Below, in pieces: positions 16,954 to 26,054 of a stretch of 64,000 nt of DNA. The translations under genes and the position numbers were made by a program. Origin of the DNA: Arcicella sp034931005 (GTDB lineage Bacteria; Bacteroidota; Bacteroidia; Cytophagales; Spirosomataceae); contig NZ_JAYGIN010000007.1 in NCBI RefSeq assembly GCF_034931005.1, positions 124,001 through 188,000 of the forward strand, written 5' to 3'. Each line of letters starts with the position of its first letter. The stretch's first letter is position 1. The notes below the pieces were generated by a model that was given only the letters and a program-made list of their open reading frames with translations, had not been told where the DNA came from and did no database searches.

Positions 16954-17856
16954 ATGAAAAATCATATTATCCTTGCCTTGTTATTAGTTTGTATGAGTGG
17001 TACAATAGCATTGGCTCAGACCAAGAAACCAACGACTACAACGAAGAAACCAACGACTACGGTGAAAGCTTCACCAGCGAAAAAAACTACTAAAACTACC
17101 ACCACAACTTCAACTCCTGTGGTTTCGCAACCAATAGAACAGAAGAAAACGACAACAACTACCACGAGTTCATCTCCACAACAGACAAATTCTTCAACTA
17201 CCACAACGATACAATCTACTGGCCCATCAAAAGGGACAAAAGCAAAAACTCCTGAGCCTGAAAGAGAAGAAAAGGTAGAAAAAGTACGAGAAGAAAAGCC
17301 TGAGAAAGTTAGAATTCCGAAAGTTGGTCCTGACAATGATGGTAAAGTCAGATTTGGTATTAGAGCAGAAGCAACACAACTTTATACACTCGAAAGCGGA
17401 GGTAATTATGATTTGTCGCCTGGGGTAAATGCAGGTTTAATCGTTAATTTACCAATAAGCCAAGTTGTTTCAATTCAACCAGAAATATTATATTCAATGA
17501 CTACTGGTAAAATAACTGAGGATGCTGATAATTATGCAAAATCTACAGGTAGCAGCATTTTAGTACCATTGATGTTTAATTTTAATTTCGGAAATGGCTC
17601 AACTAAATTTATGTTAAATCTTGGAGGGTACGGTAATTATGCTCTAAGCCAAACATCAAAAGTAGTAGTAGGAGGTACAACAATTATTGATGGTTCTGTT
17701 GACCTCGGGAATGATAAATTTGACTACGGTGCAGGTTTGGGTTTAGGTGTAAAGTTGAATAATAGCTTAATGATTGAAGCTCGTAGTTTTTATAGTTTGA
17801 AAGACAATATTAATAAAAGTGGTATCGGTACAATTGGCATTGGATACCTTTTTTAG
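16954..17856 (+). CDS. outer-membrane beta-barrel protein with Thr/Lys-rich linker
   Basis: The signal peptide ends at ALAQ (residue ~22). Residues ~23-100 are low-complexity Thr/Lys/Ser with KKPTTT repeats. A charged Lys/Glu stretch (PEREEKVEKVREEKPEKVR) follows. The last ~170 residues look like a small porin-type barrel (FGIRAEATQLYTLESGG to GIGTIGIGYLF) ending in the C-terminal aromatic expected of OM barrels. The linker could span the periplasm or bind peptidoglycan; this is a guess and no function is known. Confidence 0.75.
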   Translation: MKNHIILALLLVCMSGTIALAQTKKPTTTTKKPTTTVKASPAKKTTKTTTTTSTPVVSQPIEQKKTTTTTTSSSPQQTNSSTTTTIQSTGPSKGTKAKTPEPEREEKVEKVREEKPEKVRIPKVGPDNDGKVRFGIRAEATQLYTLESGGNYDLSPGVNAGLIVNLPISQVVSIQPEILYSMTTGKITEDADNYAKSTGSSILVPLMFNFNFGNGSTKFMLNLGGYGNYALSQTSKVVVGGTTIIDGSVDLGNDKFDYGAGLGLGVKLNNSLMIEARSFYSLKDNINKSGIGTIGIGYLF

Positions 17857-17886
17857 AGAACTTAATTTAGAGAATAGTTTTTAGAG

Positions 17887-18087
17887 AATAGAGGTTAGAT
17901 TTTAGAGAAAAGAGTTATCTTCAAAGCAAACAAAACGCCCTGTCATTATTTGAAAGGGCGTTTTGTTTTATATCTATGAAGTATTTTATTGAATTTATAT
18001 AGAAGACAATTCTCTAAAATTATTATCTGTTCTCTATTCTCTAAAATCTGTTCTCTGTCATCTATTCTCTAAAATCTAACCTCTATT
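17887..18087. repeat. 23-bp inverted repeat around a terminator, convergent junction
   Basis: Arms 17887-17909 and 18065-18087 are perfect inverted copies rich in TAGAGAATAG/CTATTCTCTA words. Several degenerate extra copies of these words lie inside. The pair encloses the terminator at 17931-17965 and reaches the lysA stop codon. Confidence 0.75.
17931..17965. terminator. bidirectional terminator
   Basis: CAAAACGCCCT pairs with AGGGCGTTTTG across a 13-nt loop, with T on one side and A-rich DNA on the other, between the OM protein gene and lysA. Confidence 0.92.
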
Positions 18088-18088
18088 T

Positions 18089-19330
18089 TCAAATTTCAAC
18101 TGATACTAAATTTCTAACAATATCGTCAAAAGTATCACGCTTACGAATCAATTTTGCTTCTCCGTCAATCACTAAAACCTCCGCAGGTAAAAGTCTTGAA
18201 TTATATTGTGAAGCCATCGAAAAACAATACGCTCCAGCATTTTTGATAGCAATAATATCGCCCGCCGAAACTTTATTCATCAGACGTTCGCCTTGTTTCC
18301 CTTCTGGAGTCCATGAAAAAGTATCTGTTTCACAAATATAACCCACTACTCGATATTCATTTTGCTCGGTTTCATCCTGATTTGAAGCATTAAAAATATC
18401 GTGGTATGCCCCGTACATCATCGGTCTGCCCAAGTGATTTAACCCTGAGTTGATGCCTACAAATGTTTTGATAGGGTCAGTTTTTACGACGTTGGCAGTG
18501 GCTAAAAATGTTCCTGCTTCGCTTACTAAAAATTTACCTGGTTCAAACCATAATTGTAATTCACGACCATAATTTTTACAAAACTCTAAGAAAGCATTGC
18601 TCAGCACTTCGCCAACTTCTGCCATGTCAGTTACAGAATCACCGTCTTTGTAAGGCACTTTGAAACCTCCACCTAAGTCGATGATTTCTAAGTCTTTAAA
18701 GTTAGACGCAATATCTAAAATTGCCGTTGCCGCTTGGGTAAAAGCATCGGCATTTTTCACGTCTGAACCCGTATGTTGGTGCAAACCGATGATTTTCATA
18801 TCGTATTTATTCACAATTTCAAGAATTTCTTCTTTTTGATGAATAGAAATTCCAAATTTAGATTCTGGATGAGCCGTCATGATTTTTTCGTTTCCACCAC
18901 CAAAAACGTGAGGTTTCAAACGAATCAAAGCTCCTTTTGTATTTCCGTATTGTTTCCCGAATTTTTCTAAGACATCTAAATTATCCAAATTGATACGAGT
19001 ACCTAATTCGGCAGCTAATTCGATTTCATCAAACGAAACACCACTCGGCGTAAAAGTAATCTGCGAACCTTCAAAACCTGCCATCATTGCCAAACGTAAT
19101 TCTTCTGGCGACACCACGTCAATTTCCACACCATGTTTACGCATCAATTTCAAAATGCTCAAATTGGTATTTGCCTTACAAGCGTATTTTATCTTTAGAT
19201 TAACATTCTTGAAAGAATCACGTAGAATGGCAATTTTTTCGATAATTTTGTCAGCGTCATAGACGTACAAAGGCGTGCCAAATTGTTTAGCTAAATCAGT
19301 AAGTGGGATGTTTTGGATATTGTAATACAT
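18089..19330 (-). CDS. lysA: diaminopimelate decarboxylase
   Basis: This PLP enzyme makes lysine from meso-diaminopimelate. The 413 residues carry the PLP lysine in KYACKANTN (near residue 51), HQHTGSD, the phosphate-binding DLGGGF, the substrate loop and CETDTF, and the tyrosine region GAYCFSMASQYN. The first strand uses the family start PLYVYDADKI. It is divergent from the phosphatase gene. Confidence 0.96.
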   Translation of the reverse strand: MYYNIQNIPLTDLAKQFGTPLYVYDADKIIEKIAILRDSFKNVNLKIKYACKANTNLSILKLMRKHGVEIDVVSPEELRLAMMAGFEGSQITFTPSGVSFDEIELAAELGTRINLDNLDVLEKFGKQYGNTKGALIRLKPHVFGGGNEKIMTAHPESKFGISIHQKEEILEIVNKYDMKIIGLHQHTGSDVKNADAFTQAATAILDIASNFKDLEIIDLGGGFKVPYKDGDSVTDMAEVGEVLSNAFLEFCKNYGRELQLWFEPGKFLVSEAGTFLATANVVKTDPIKTFVGINSGLNHLGRPMMYGAYHDIFNASNQDETEQNEYRVVGYICETDTFSWTPEGKQGERLMNKVSAGDIIAIKNAGAYCFSMASQYNSRLLPAEVLVIDGEAKLIRKRDTFDDIVRNLVSVEI

Positions 19331-19462
19331 TTTTTCTTTTTCTTATTGAATGGAGAACTTCCCGAAAGTTGTACCCACAATGGATATTGTTTCGGGAAGT
19401 TTAGACCCGAATACTTTTTTACAAATATACTTCCAACTATTTGCCAACTAAAAACAAAACCA

Positions 19463-20776
19463 ATGAAAAAACTAATTTTATTATTCCTTATCGTTCAAGC
19501 TACGTTTGTAAATGCCCAAATAAAAAATGGTCCAATGGTTGGATATTCTGAGATGAAGGAAGTTTTGCTTTGGGTACAAACCGAAAAACCTGCTAAAGTA
19601 AAATTTGTGTATTGGGAACAAACTACACCTACGAAAAAAATGACAACTGATGAGGTTGTTACTAATAAAAAGAATGCTTTTGTGGCAAAAATTGTTTGCG
19701 ACCAAGTAACGATGGGCAAAAAATACAATTATGAAGTATTGGTGGATAATAAAAAAATAACTCGTAATTATCCTTTAACGTTTCAAACGCAAGAACTTTG
19801 GCAATACCGTAAAGACCCTTCAGCATTCAAATTTGCTTTTGGAAGTTGTAACTATATCAATGAGCCAGAAACCGACCGACCTGGTCGTCCGTATGGAGGA
19901 TATAATGAGATTTTTAAGTCTATTTATGATAAGAAACCTGATTTTATGATTTGGGGTGGTGATAATAATTATTACCGTGAAGCTGACTGGAATACTCGTA
20001 CAGGTATGATTCACCGCAATACTCACTCACGCAATGTGCCTGAGTTGCAGCCACTTTTGGGCAATACGCATCATTATGCCATCTGGGACGACCATGATTA
20101 CGGTAACAATGATGCTGACCGTTCTTTTTGGATGAAAGATACTTCTCTCGAAATCTTCAAATTGTTTTGGGCAAATCCCAATTATGTATTCAAAGACCAA
20201 GCTTGTACGGGAACATTCCAATGGGGAGATGTTCAATTTTTCATGTTGGATGACCGTTGGTTTAAAGCACCTAACGAGAACTTTACGGGTGACCGAGACT
20301 ATTATGGAAAAAAACAGCTTACTTGGTTAATTGATGCTTTGACTGGTAGTAGTGCCACTTTTAAAGTAATTGTTACGGGCGGACAAATTGTGAATCCAGC
20401 AAAGGTATTTGAAAATATGTCTAATTATGAAGCTGAACGGCAAGAATTATTGAAGAAAATTACCGATGCTAAAATCAAAGGTGTTTTGTTCTTTACGGGT
20501 GACCGTCATCATACGGTACTTCAAAAATTAGACCGTTCAGGAGCTAATTATCCATTGTACGATTTAACGGTTTCGCCACTTACCTCTGGCCCTGCAAAAA
20601 CGGTGAAAGAAGAAGATAATTCTCCCATTGTGGAGGGTACATTATTTGTAGATAGAAATTTTGCCCTTTGCGAAGTATCTGGAACGTTGAAAGAGAGAGT
20701 ATTAAAAATCAGTATTTTTGATTCAAAAGGTGTTCAGAAATGGACGAGAGATATTAAAGCGAGTGAGTTGAAGTAA
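19463..20776 (+). CDS. PhoD-like alkaline phosphatase, secreted
   Basis: The ATG at 19463 gives a signal peptide (MKKLILLFLIVQATFVNAQ) and 437 residues; the open frame extends upstream to 19313 but overlaps the lysA start and lacks a signal there. An N-terminal Ig-like domain (to ~residue 110) precedes the metallophosphoesterase domain with FAFGSCNYI, IWGGDNNYYREAD, WDDHDYGNNDADRSFW and TGDRHHTVL, the metal ligands of the PhoD family. It likely hydrolyses phosphomono- or diesters in the periplasm or outside the cell. Confidence 0.9.
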   Translation: MKKLILLFLIVQATFVNAQIKNGPMVGYSEMKEVLLWVQTEKPAKVKFVYWEQTTPTKKMTTDEVVTNKKNAFVAKIVCDQVTMGKKYNYEVLVDNKKITRNYPLTFQTQELWQYRKDPSAFKFAFGSCNYINEPETDRPGRPYGGYNEIFKSIYDKKPDFMIWGGDNNYYREADWNTRTGMIHRNTHSRNVPELQPLLGNTHHYAIWDDHDYGNNDADRSFWMKDTSLEIFKLFWANPNYVFKDQACTGTFQWGDVQFFMLDDRWFKAPNENFTGDRDYYGKKQLTWLIDALTGSSATFKVIVTGGQIVNPAKVFENMSNYEAERQELLKKITDAKIKGVLFFTGDRHHTVLQKLDRSGANYPLYDLTVSPLTSGPAKTVKEEDNSPIVEGTLFVDRNFALCEVSGTLKERVLKISIFDSKGVQKWTRDIKASELK

Positions 20777-20786
20777 ATGCAAGTTC

Positions 20787-20815
20787 TCAGCCTGTTCTAT
20801 AAAAGAACAGGCTGA
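20787..20815. terminator. bidirectional terminator
   Basis: TCAGCCTGTTCT pairs with AGAACAGGCTGA around a 5-nt loop and is followed by six T, between the convergent phosphatase and GH125 genes. Confidence 0.93.
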
Positions 20816-20825
20816 TTTTTTATTC

Positions 20826-22250
20826 CTACAAAACTTCCTTCAATAAATGAGGACGTTCTTTTTCGAGTTTCAAAATCATTTCTCCAAACAAAGTATTTGC
20901 CCACGCAAACCATTTTCTGGTAAATTTATTGGCATCGTCTTTATCGAAAGATTCGTGCATGAAACCTGTATTGGCGTGTGTATTTTTCAAGAAACGTAAT
21001 TGCTGTAAAATCTCTTTGTCATTATTGGAAGTCATCGCTCGCATAATGATGCTCAAATGCCAAATCTGATTTGATAATGTATGCGGACTACCAATTCCTT
21101 CGGCAGCTTTTCCTTTAAAATAATACGGATTCGACTCACTCAACATTAATTTACGAGTATTTTGGTAAACGACATCGTCGGGTTTTACGGCTCCTAAATA
21201 TGGCAAACTCAATAAATTGGGTACGTTTGCATCATCTTGCAATAAACAGTTTTCAAATCCATCTACTTCCAAAGCGTAAATTTTGCCGTATTTTGGGTGG
21301 TTGATAATGGCGTATTTTTTTATGGCATTTTCAACCTCAGTCGCAAAACTCAAACAGTCTTTTGCAAATGCTCCATTTTTATAAACTTTTTCCGAAATCT
21401 CCGCAATTTGTCTGAACGAAACTACCGCAAATAGATTTGAAGGAATTAGAAATGGATAAACCGTAGCGTCATCGGAAGGTCTGAAAATACTATGAATCAA
21501 TCCATTAGGTTTGGTGATATTTCCGTAGCCATCACCAGGAACGGTATCGGTTGACCATGAAGTAGTACGTCCAAATTTATATTTTCCTCTACCTTTCAAA
21601 CGTTGTTGTTCTCTACAAGTTGTAATAATTGACTGTGCCGCTTTCATCCATTTTTCGTCAAAAATGCTCGTGTCTTGCGTGATTTTCCAGTAATTATAAG
21701 CTAAACGAACGGTGTAACAAAGAGAATCTAATTCCCATTTACGCTCGTGCAATTCTGGTTTCATATCCGTGTGGTCTTTCAACCATTCCGAATGCCCAAC
21801 GCCATCATTAAACGCATTGGCATAAGGGTCAATTAAAATACATTCCGTTTGGCGATTAATGACTCCTGCAATGAGTTGTTTTAGTTTTTCGTCTTGTTTA
21901 ATCAACGATAAATATGGCGTAACTTGAGCCGTACTATCACGTAGCCACATGGCGTGAATATCTCCTGTGATAACAAAAGTGTCGGGGCGAGAGCCTTTCA
22001 TTTTGAAATTAACCGTAGTATCTAAGGTATTTGGGAAGCAATTTTCAAACAACCAAGCCAATTCAGGGTCTTTGATTTTTACTTTCATGCGGGCAATGGT
22101 GTCTTCAATAGTGGCACTACTGAAATTCCGTTTTTCAGCGGGAACTCTTACCACAGGAAATGATTTTTCCGATGCTTTTGATTTTAAGAATGTGGCAGTA
22201 GTTAAAATTGCGGTACTTTGGATAAACTTTCTTCGGTTGAGATTTTTCAT
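20826..22250 (-). CDS. glycoside hydrolase family 125 (exo-alpha-1,6-mannosidase type)
   Basis: The family removes alpha-1,6-linked mannose from N-glycan or yeast-mannan cores. The 474 residues begin with a twin-arginine-like leader (NRRKFIQSTAILTTATF). They contain the GH125 signature GDIHAMWLRDSTAQVTPYL near residue 95, then AFNDGVGHSEWLKDHTDMKPELHERKWELDSL in pieces typical of the (alpha/alpha)6 barrel, and FMHESFDKDDANKFTR-type C-terminal motifs. No other glycan-degradation genes (SusCD) are adjacent. Confidence 0.92.
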   Translation of the reverse strand: MKNLNRRKFIQSTAILTTATFLKSKASEKSFPVVRVPAEKRNFSSATIEDTIARMKVKIKDPELAWLFENCFPNTLDTTVNFKMKGSRPDTFVITGDIHAMWLRDSTAQVTPYLSLIKQDEKLKQLIAGVINRQTECILIDPYANAFNDGVGHSEWLKDHTDMKPELHERKWELDSLCYTVRLAYNYWKITQDTSIFDEKWMKAAQSIITTCREQQRLKGRGKYKFGRTTSWSTDTVPGDGYGNITKPNGLIHSIFRPSDDATVYPFLIPSNLFAVVSFRQIAEISEKVYKNGAFAKDCLSFATEVENAIKKYAIINHPKYGKIYALEVDGFENCLLQDDANVPNLLSLPYLGAVKPDDVVYQNTRKLMLSESNPYYFKGKAAEGIGSPHTLSNQIWHLSIIMRAMTSNNDKEILQQLRFLKNTHANTGFMHESFDKDDANKFTRKWFAWANTLFGEMILKLEKERPHLLKEVL

Positions 22251-22305
22251 TTTTCCTGTAAAATTTTAAAGTGCTTTTGTATGAAATAAATTGATTTAGG
22301 TTTTA

Positions 22306-22389
22306 ATAACGTCTGGCTCAGAGATTACAAATGAAAAAGCTACTAAAAGCGTAAACTTTTAGAGCGTAATCTGCCAAATTAAACGTTAT
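22306..22389. repeat. nested hairpin upstream of the M20 peptidase
   Basis: Four short stems nest within 84 bp: ATAACGT/ACGTTAT, TGGC/GCCA, AGATTAC/GTAATCT and CTAAAAG/CTTTTAG. The layout resembles a miniature palindromic element. The remainder of the 335-bp divergent gap 22251-22585 shows nothing clear. Confidence 0.5.
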
Positions 22390-22585
22390 CAGGATTTAAG
22401 AGATGATTGGATATAAATGAAAATCTTAGATTTTTATTTTAGTCTCACAAAATACGATTTATCATTTAATTTTCTGTCTTGATTTTTATGTTTTTGAGTG
22501 ATAATGGCACTGAAATCAGGATAATGTCGTAATTTAAAGTAGTTTCTTTTTAACCAATCATTTCATCAATAACGAAGCATTTATC

Positions 22586-23863
22586 ATGAAAAAACAAATT
22601 CTACCTTTATTCCTTTTATTGTCATCAACTACATGGAGTTTTGCTCAAAAACTAAGTCCGACTGAAACCAAAATTATTGCCCAAGTCAATGCTCAAATGC
22701 CCCAAATGGAGGAAATTTTGAAAAAAGTTGTCAATATTAATAGTGGAACACTTAATCATGAAGGTGTACGAGAAGTTGGGGCTATCTTTAGAAAAGAATT
22801 TGACGATTTAGGCTTTAAAACGGAATGGATTTCTTTGCCAGATTCACTCAATAGAGCGGGTCATTTAGTAGCTGAACGAAAGGGAACAAAAGGTAAAAAA
22901 CTGTTTTTGATTGGACATTTAGATACGGTTTTTGAAAAAGCCATGTCTTTCACCCCTTACACGTATCTGAATGATTCGACGGTGACGGGACAAGGAGTTA
23001 GTGACATGAAAGGTGGCGATGTCGTTTTGTTAGCCGCTCTTAAATCTTTGAAAGACAATGGATTATTAGATGATACTTCCTTGACGATTTACTTTACGGG
23101 AGACGAAGAAAGTTCTGGAAAACCCACAAGCGTAAGTCGCAAAGATTTTATTGATAGAGCCAAAAAATGTGATATTGCTTTAGCTTTTGAAACGGCGATT
23201 GGCTTGAATACCGTTGCAACGGCTCGTCGTGGTTCAAGTGGTTGGAAATTGAATGTCAAAGGAATTATGGGACATTCATCAACTGTTTTTAGTCAAAAAG
23301 CGGGTTACGGAGCAATTTACGAAGCCGCCCGAATTTTGAATGATTTTAGAGAACAAATGAGCCATGAAAAGTATTTAACCTTTAACCCAGGTTTAATTGT
23401 AGGCGGTTCTGAGATTAACGATAATAAAGAAGCCATCGGGAAGGATAATATTATTTCTCCAAGAGTAAGTGTAACGGGCGATTTACGATTTTTGACAGAA
23501 GTACAAAAAGAAAAAGCTCGGGTAAAAATGCGTGAAATTGTATCGAAAAATTTGAATAAAACTAAAGCAGAAATTATTTTCCAAGATGGAATTCCTGCAA
23601 TGGAACCAACCGCTGAAAATGAGAAAATTTTAGCTGTATTGAATCAAGTAAGTTTAGATTTGGGTTTTGGCGAAGTAAAAGCAGGTGACCCAGGGTCGAG
23701 AGGAGCAGGGGATATTTCTTACATTGCTAAATATGTAGCGTGTTTAGATGGATTAGGTGCATCGGGAAAAGGGGCTCATGCACCAGGAGAAACTATGAAT
23801 ATGAAAGAATTTCCCAAATTGGTTCAACGAACAGCACTGCTAATTTATCGTTTGACGAGATAA
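22586..23863 (+). CDS. M20-family zinc peptidase, glutamate carboxypeptidase-like, exported
   Basis: The signal peptide (MKKQILPLFLLLSSTTWSFAQ) is followed by a di-zinc exopeptidase: GHLDTVFEK (His/Asp), GVSDMKGGDVV (bridging Asp), FTGDEESSG (catalytic Glu and ligand), and the dimerisation lid domain at ~residues 200-320. The C-terminal ligand region is GAHAPGETMNM. This resembles carboxypeptidase G2-type enzymes releasing C-terminal glutamate. The 425 residues fit. Confidence 0.92.
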   Translation: MKKQILPLFLLLSSTTWSFAQKLSPTETKIIAQVNAQMPQMEEILKKVVNINSGTLNHEGVREVGAIFRKEFDDLGFKTEWISLPDSLNRAGHLVAERKGTKGKKLFLIGHLDTVFEKAMSFTPYTYLNDSTVTGQGVSDMKGGDVVLLAALKSLKDNGLLDDTSLTIYFTGDEESSGKPTSVSRKDFIDRAKKCDIALAFETAIGLNTVATARRGSSGWKLNVKGIMGHSSTVFSQKAGYGAIYEAARILNDFREQMSHEKYLTFNPGLIVGGSEINDNKEAIGKDNIISPRVSVTGDLRFLTEVQKEKARVKMREIVSKNLNKTKAEIIFQDGIPAMEPTAENEKILAVLNQVSLDLGFGEVKAGDPGSRGAGDISYIAKYVACLDGLGASGKGAHAPGETMNMKEFPKLVQRTALLIYRLTR

Positions 23864-23910
23864 AACACAGATTTTTAAGGATTTGGCAGATTTACACTGA
23901 TTTGTAGAGG

Positions 23911-23933
23911 TTTTGCCAATCGCTTTTCGCTCA
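23911..23933 (+). repeat. copy 1 of a leader-located repeat (TCGCTTTTCGCT)
   Basis: TTTTGCCAATCGCTTTTCGC precedes the dienelactone hydrolase ATG, with the TCGCTTTTCGCT core 41 nt upstream of it. Closely similar copies lie 34 and 38 nt upstream of the ATGs at 28057 and 29780. Confidence 0.6.
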
Positions 23934-23960
23934 ATATTTTTATTCCAAAACACAAATAAA

Positions 23961-24809
23961 ATGAAACAAGAAATTATTAATCTGTACGACGAATACACGC
24001 ATAAACCACTTTCAAGAGGCGAATTTTTGAAAAAGTTAAGCCTTTTGACGGGTGGAATGACGGCTGCTTTAACGATTTTACCATCTTTAGAAAGTAATTA
24101 TGCCATTGCTCAAGTTTCTGAGAATGAATTATTTACAGAAATGGTGACTTACAAAGGAAGCAACGGCGAAATGAAAGCGTATGTGGCTCGTCCGAAGGAA
24201 ATGAAGGCGTATCCAACCGTTATCATTATTCATGAAAATCGTGGTTTAACTCCTCATATCGAAGACGTTGCTCGCCGTGCGGCACAGGCTGGTTTCTTGG
24301 CAATTGCACCAAATGCTTTGTCAATGGCAAATCCTGTTCCTGCCAACGAAGACGAAGCAAGAACGGCATTTTCACAATTGAAAGCAGAAGATAATTTAGC
24401 CAATTTTATCAAGGTTTTTGATTATTTGCCTTCTCGAAAAGACTCAAACGGAAACATTGGTTGTGTAGGTTTTTGTTGGGGCGGAGCAATGGCAAATAGC
24501 TTAGTCGTTGCCGTGCCAAATTTAAAAGCTGCCGTCGCTTTTTATGGTCGTCAACCCGCAATTGCCGATGTTCCTAAGATAAAATCTGCCGTACAATTAC
24601 ACTACGCAAGCCTTGATGAAAGAGTAAATGCAGGTGCAAAAGAATACGAGGAGGCCTTGAAAGCGAATGGCAAAAACTACGAATTGTATATGTACGAAGG
24701 CGTGAACCACGCTTTTCATAACGATACTTCGGCTGCCAGATATAACGAAGCTGCCGCAAAATTGGCTTGGCAACGCACGATTGATTTTTTTAAAAAATAT
24801 CTAAAATAA
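23961..24809 (+). CDS. dienelactone hydrolase family protein, exported
   Basis: An alpha/beta hydrolase of 282 residues from ATG 23961. An N-terminal Tat/Sec-like leader (SRGEFLKKLSLLTGGMTAALTI) is followed by the fold: IIHENRGLTPHIED, the nucleophile cysteine in GFCWGGAMAN, the acid in YASLDERV and the histidine in GVNHAFHND. The Cys nucleophile marks it as the DLH family. The physiological substrate is not evident from the neighbours. Confidence 0.9.
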   Translation: MKQEIINLYDEYTHKPLSRGEFLKKLSLLTGGMTAALTILPSLESNYAIAQVSENELFTEMVTYKGSNGEMKAYVARPKEMKAYPTVIIIHENRGLTPHIEDVARRAAQAGFLAIAPNALSMANPVPANEDEARTAFSQLKAEDNLANFIKVFDYLPSRKDSNGNIGCVGFCWGGAMANSLVVAVPNLKAAVAFYGRQPAIADVPKIKSAVQLHYASLDERVNAGAKEYEEALKANGKNYELYMYEGVNHAFHNDTSAARYNEAAAKLAWQRTIDFFKKYLK

Positions 24810-24816
24810 GTAGAAG

Positions 24817-24861
24817 CGAAAAGCGAATAATGGACTTAATGTTAACAGTATTCGCTTTTCG
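24817..24861 (+). terminator. hairpin after dienelactone hydrolase, made from the TCGCTTTTCGC repeat
   Basis: CGAAAAGCGAATA pairs with TATTCGCTTTTCG across a 19-nt loop and is followed by a T-rich tail. The stem is an inverted pair of the same TCGCTTTTCGC motif that occurs upstream of three genes nearby. Confidence 0.75.
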
Positions 24862-24894
24862 TTTTTCTTCAACAAAAATTATCAAAAAAACAAA

Positions 24895-25054
24895 CGGAAC
24901 TATCTACAATTTGTCGCAGAATAAAATTAGCCCACAGATTGTACTGATTCAACGGATTTACACGGATAAATTTAAAGAAAAATCAGTGTAAATCTGTTTT
25001 ATCTGTTCTATCCGTGGTCTAATTTTGTCTTGCGACAAATAGTAGATAATTCCG
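24895..25054. repeat. 160-bp near-palindromic element (MITE- or REP-like)
   Basis: The outer 36 bp (24895-24930 against 25019-25054) match in inverted orientation at 31 positions. The next ~38 bp on each side also pair (ATTAG...GATTTACAC against GTGTAAATC...CTAAT), leaving an AT-rich loop. The whole unit folds as one long hairpin and ends 7 bp before the next ATG. Its inner words (CAGATTTACAC) recur at 23868-23905. It has no coding capacity. Confidence 0.75.
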
Positions 25055-25061
25055 AAAACAA

Positions 25062-26012
25062 ATGACCATTACCAGATTTTTATTCTCGCTACTTACTTTC
25101 TTTTATTTTACTCCAAATGTGATTGCACAAAAGCAAAAAATATGGGTTGATACCGACATGGCGAATGAAATGGACGATATTTTTGCCCTAACTCGTTTGT
25201 TAGTGGATGCCGATAAATACGAAATTATGGGTGTCAGTTCCGTCCATTTTATGAATGTTGATTTGATGACCTCTGATAAATGGAATCAATATCCAACGAA
25301 GGGCATTAATACTGTGAAGTTGAGTCAGGAGGAAAATGAGAAACTTTTGCAGGCTTTTGGTATGATGAATTTACCGCATCCAATGGGAGCTGAACGCCCA
25401 ATGGGGCAGGCGTGGGGAGGCGATACACCCAGACCGTCGGAAATGACTACGAAATTTATTGAGGTTGTGCAAAATTTGCCCGAAGGTGAAAAATTAGACG
25501 TGCTTTTTATTGGTGCCGCCACTAATATCGCTTCAGCAATAGCCCTTGAACCTAATATTGCCAAGAAGTTACGTCTTTTCTGTATGGGAATGCGATTTGA
25601 TGCGAAAGAGAAAATTTGGGATAAAAACGAATTTAATATCAGAGGAGATTTGAATGCGGTAAACTATTTATTCAATAATCCAGACATTGAATGGTCAATT
25701 ATGCCCGCTCAAACTTGCGAAGTTCTGACCTTTGAGCGTGAAGATACTTATGCTCGTTTAGACTCAAAATATCCAGTTGAGAAATTGCTTAAACAACGTT
25801 GGGTAGAATCAAACCCAGATGATAAAACCCGTATTATTTGGGATTTAGCTTTGGTAGAAGCCTATCTTTCTCCCGACTTAGCCAAAGTAAAAACCGTAAA
25901 AACGCCACCCGAAAATCATCAGCATAAAGTAAATGTTTATGTGAAAATAGACAAGGAGAAAATGTTTAAGAAATTTTGGGAAAAGCTGCGGGCGTATCGT
26001 GGAAGAAAATAA
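25062..26012 (+). CDS. nucleoside hydrolase-like protein, exported
   Basis: A signal peptide (to NVIAQ, residue ~23) precedes a nucleoside-hydrolase fold. The calcium/ribose-binding aspartate cluster is degenerate from DTDxxxDDxxA to DTDMANEMDDIFAL near residue 31. IGAATNIASAIALEP and the ARLDSKYPVE region also fit. The family cleaves N-glycosidic bonds of ribonucleosides. Its 316 residues match the family. The exact substrate is unknown. Confidence 0.85.
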   Translation: MTITRFLFSLLTFFYFTPNVIAQKQKIWVDTDMANEMDDIFALTRLLVDADKYEIMGVSSVHFMNVDLMTSDKWNQYPTKGINTVKLSQEENEKLLQAFGMMNLPHPMGAERPMGQAWGGDTPRPSEMTTKFIEVVQNLPEGEKLDVLFIGAATNIASAIALEPNIAKKLRLFCMGMRFDAKEKIWDKNEFNIRGDLNAVNYLFNNPDIEWSIMPAQTCEVLTFEREDTYARLDSKYPVEKLLKQRWVESNPDDKTRIIWDLALVEAYLSPDLAKVKTVKTPPENHQHKVNVYVKIDKEKMFKKFWEKLRAYRGRK

Positions 26013-26054
26013 TTGAAAAAGATGGTTAAATTTGTGTAGATAAAAACCAAGCAA

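Noticed and set aside
17016..17336. A Val-rich 106-codon frame on the minus strand
   Set aside because: It is the antisense image of the Thr/Lys-rich linker in the OM protein; low complexity on one strand forces an open frame on the other.
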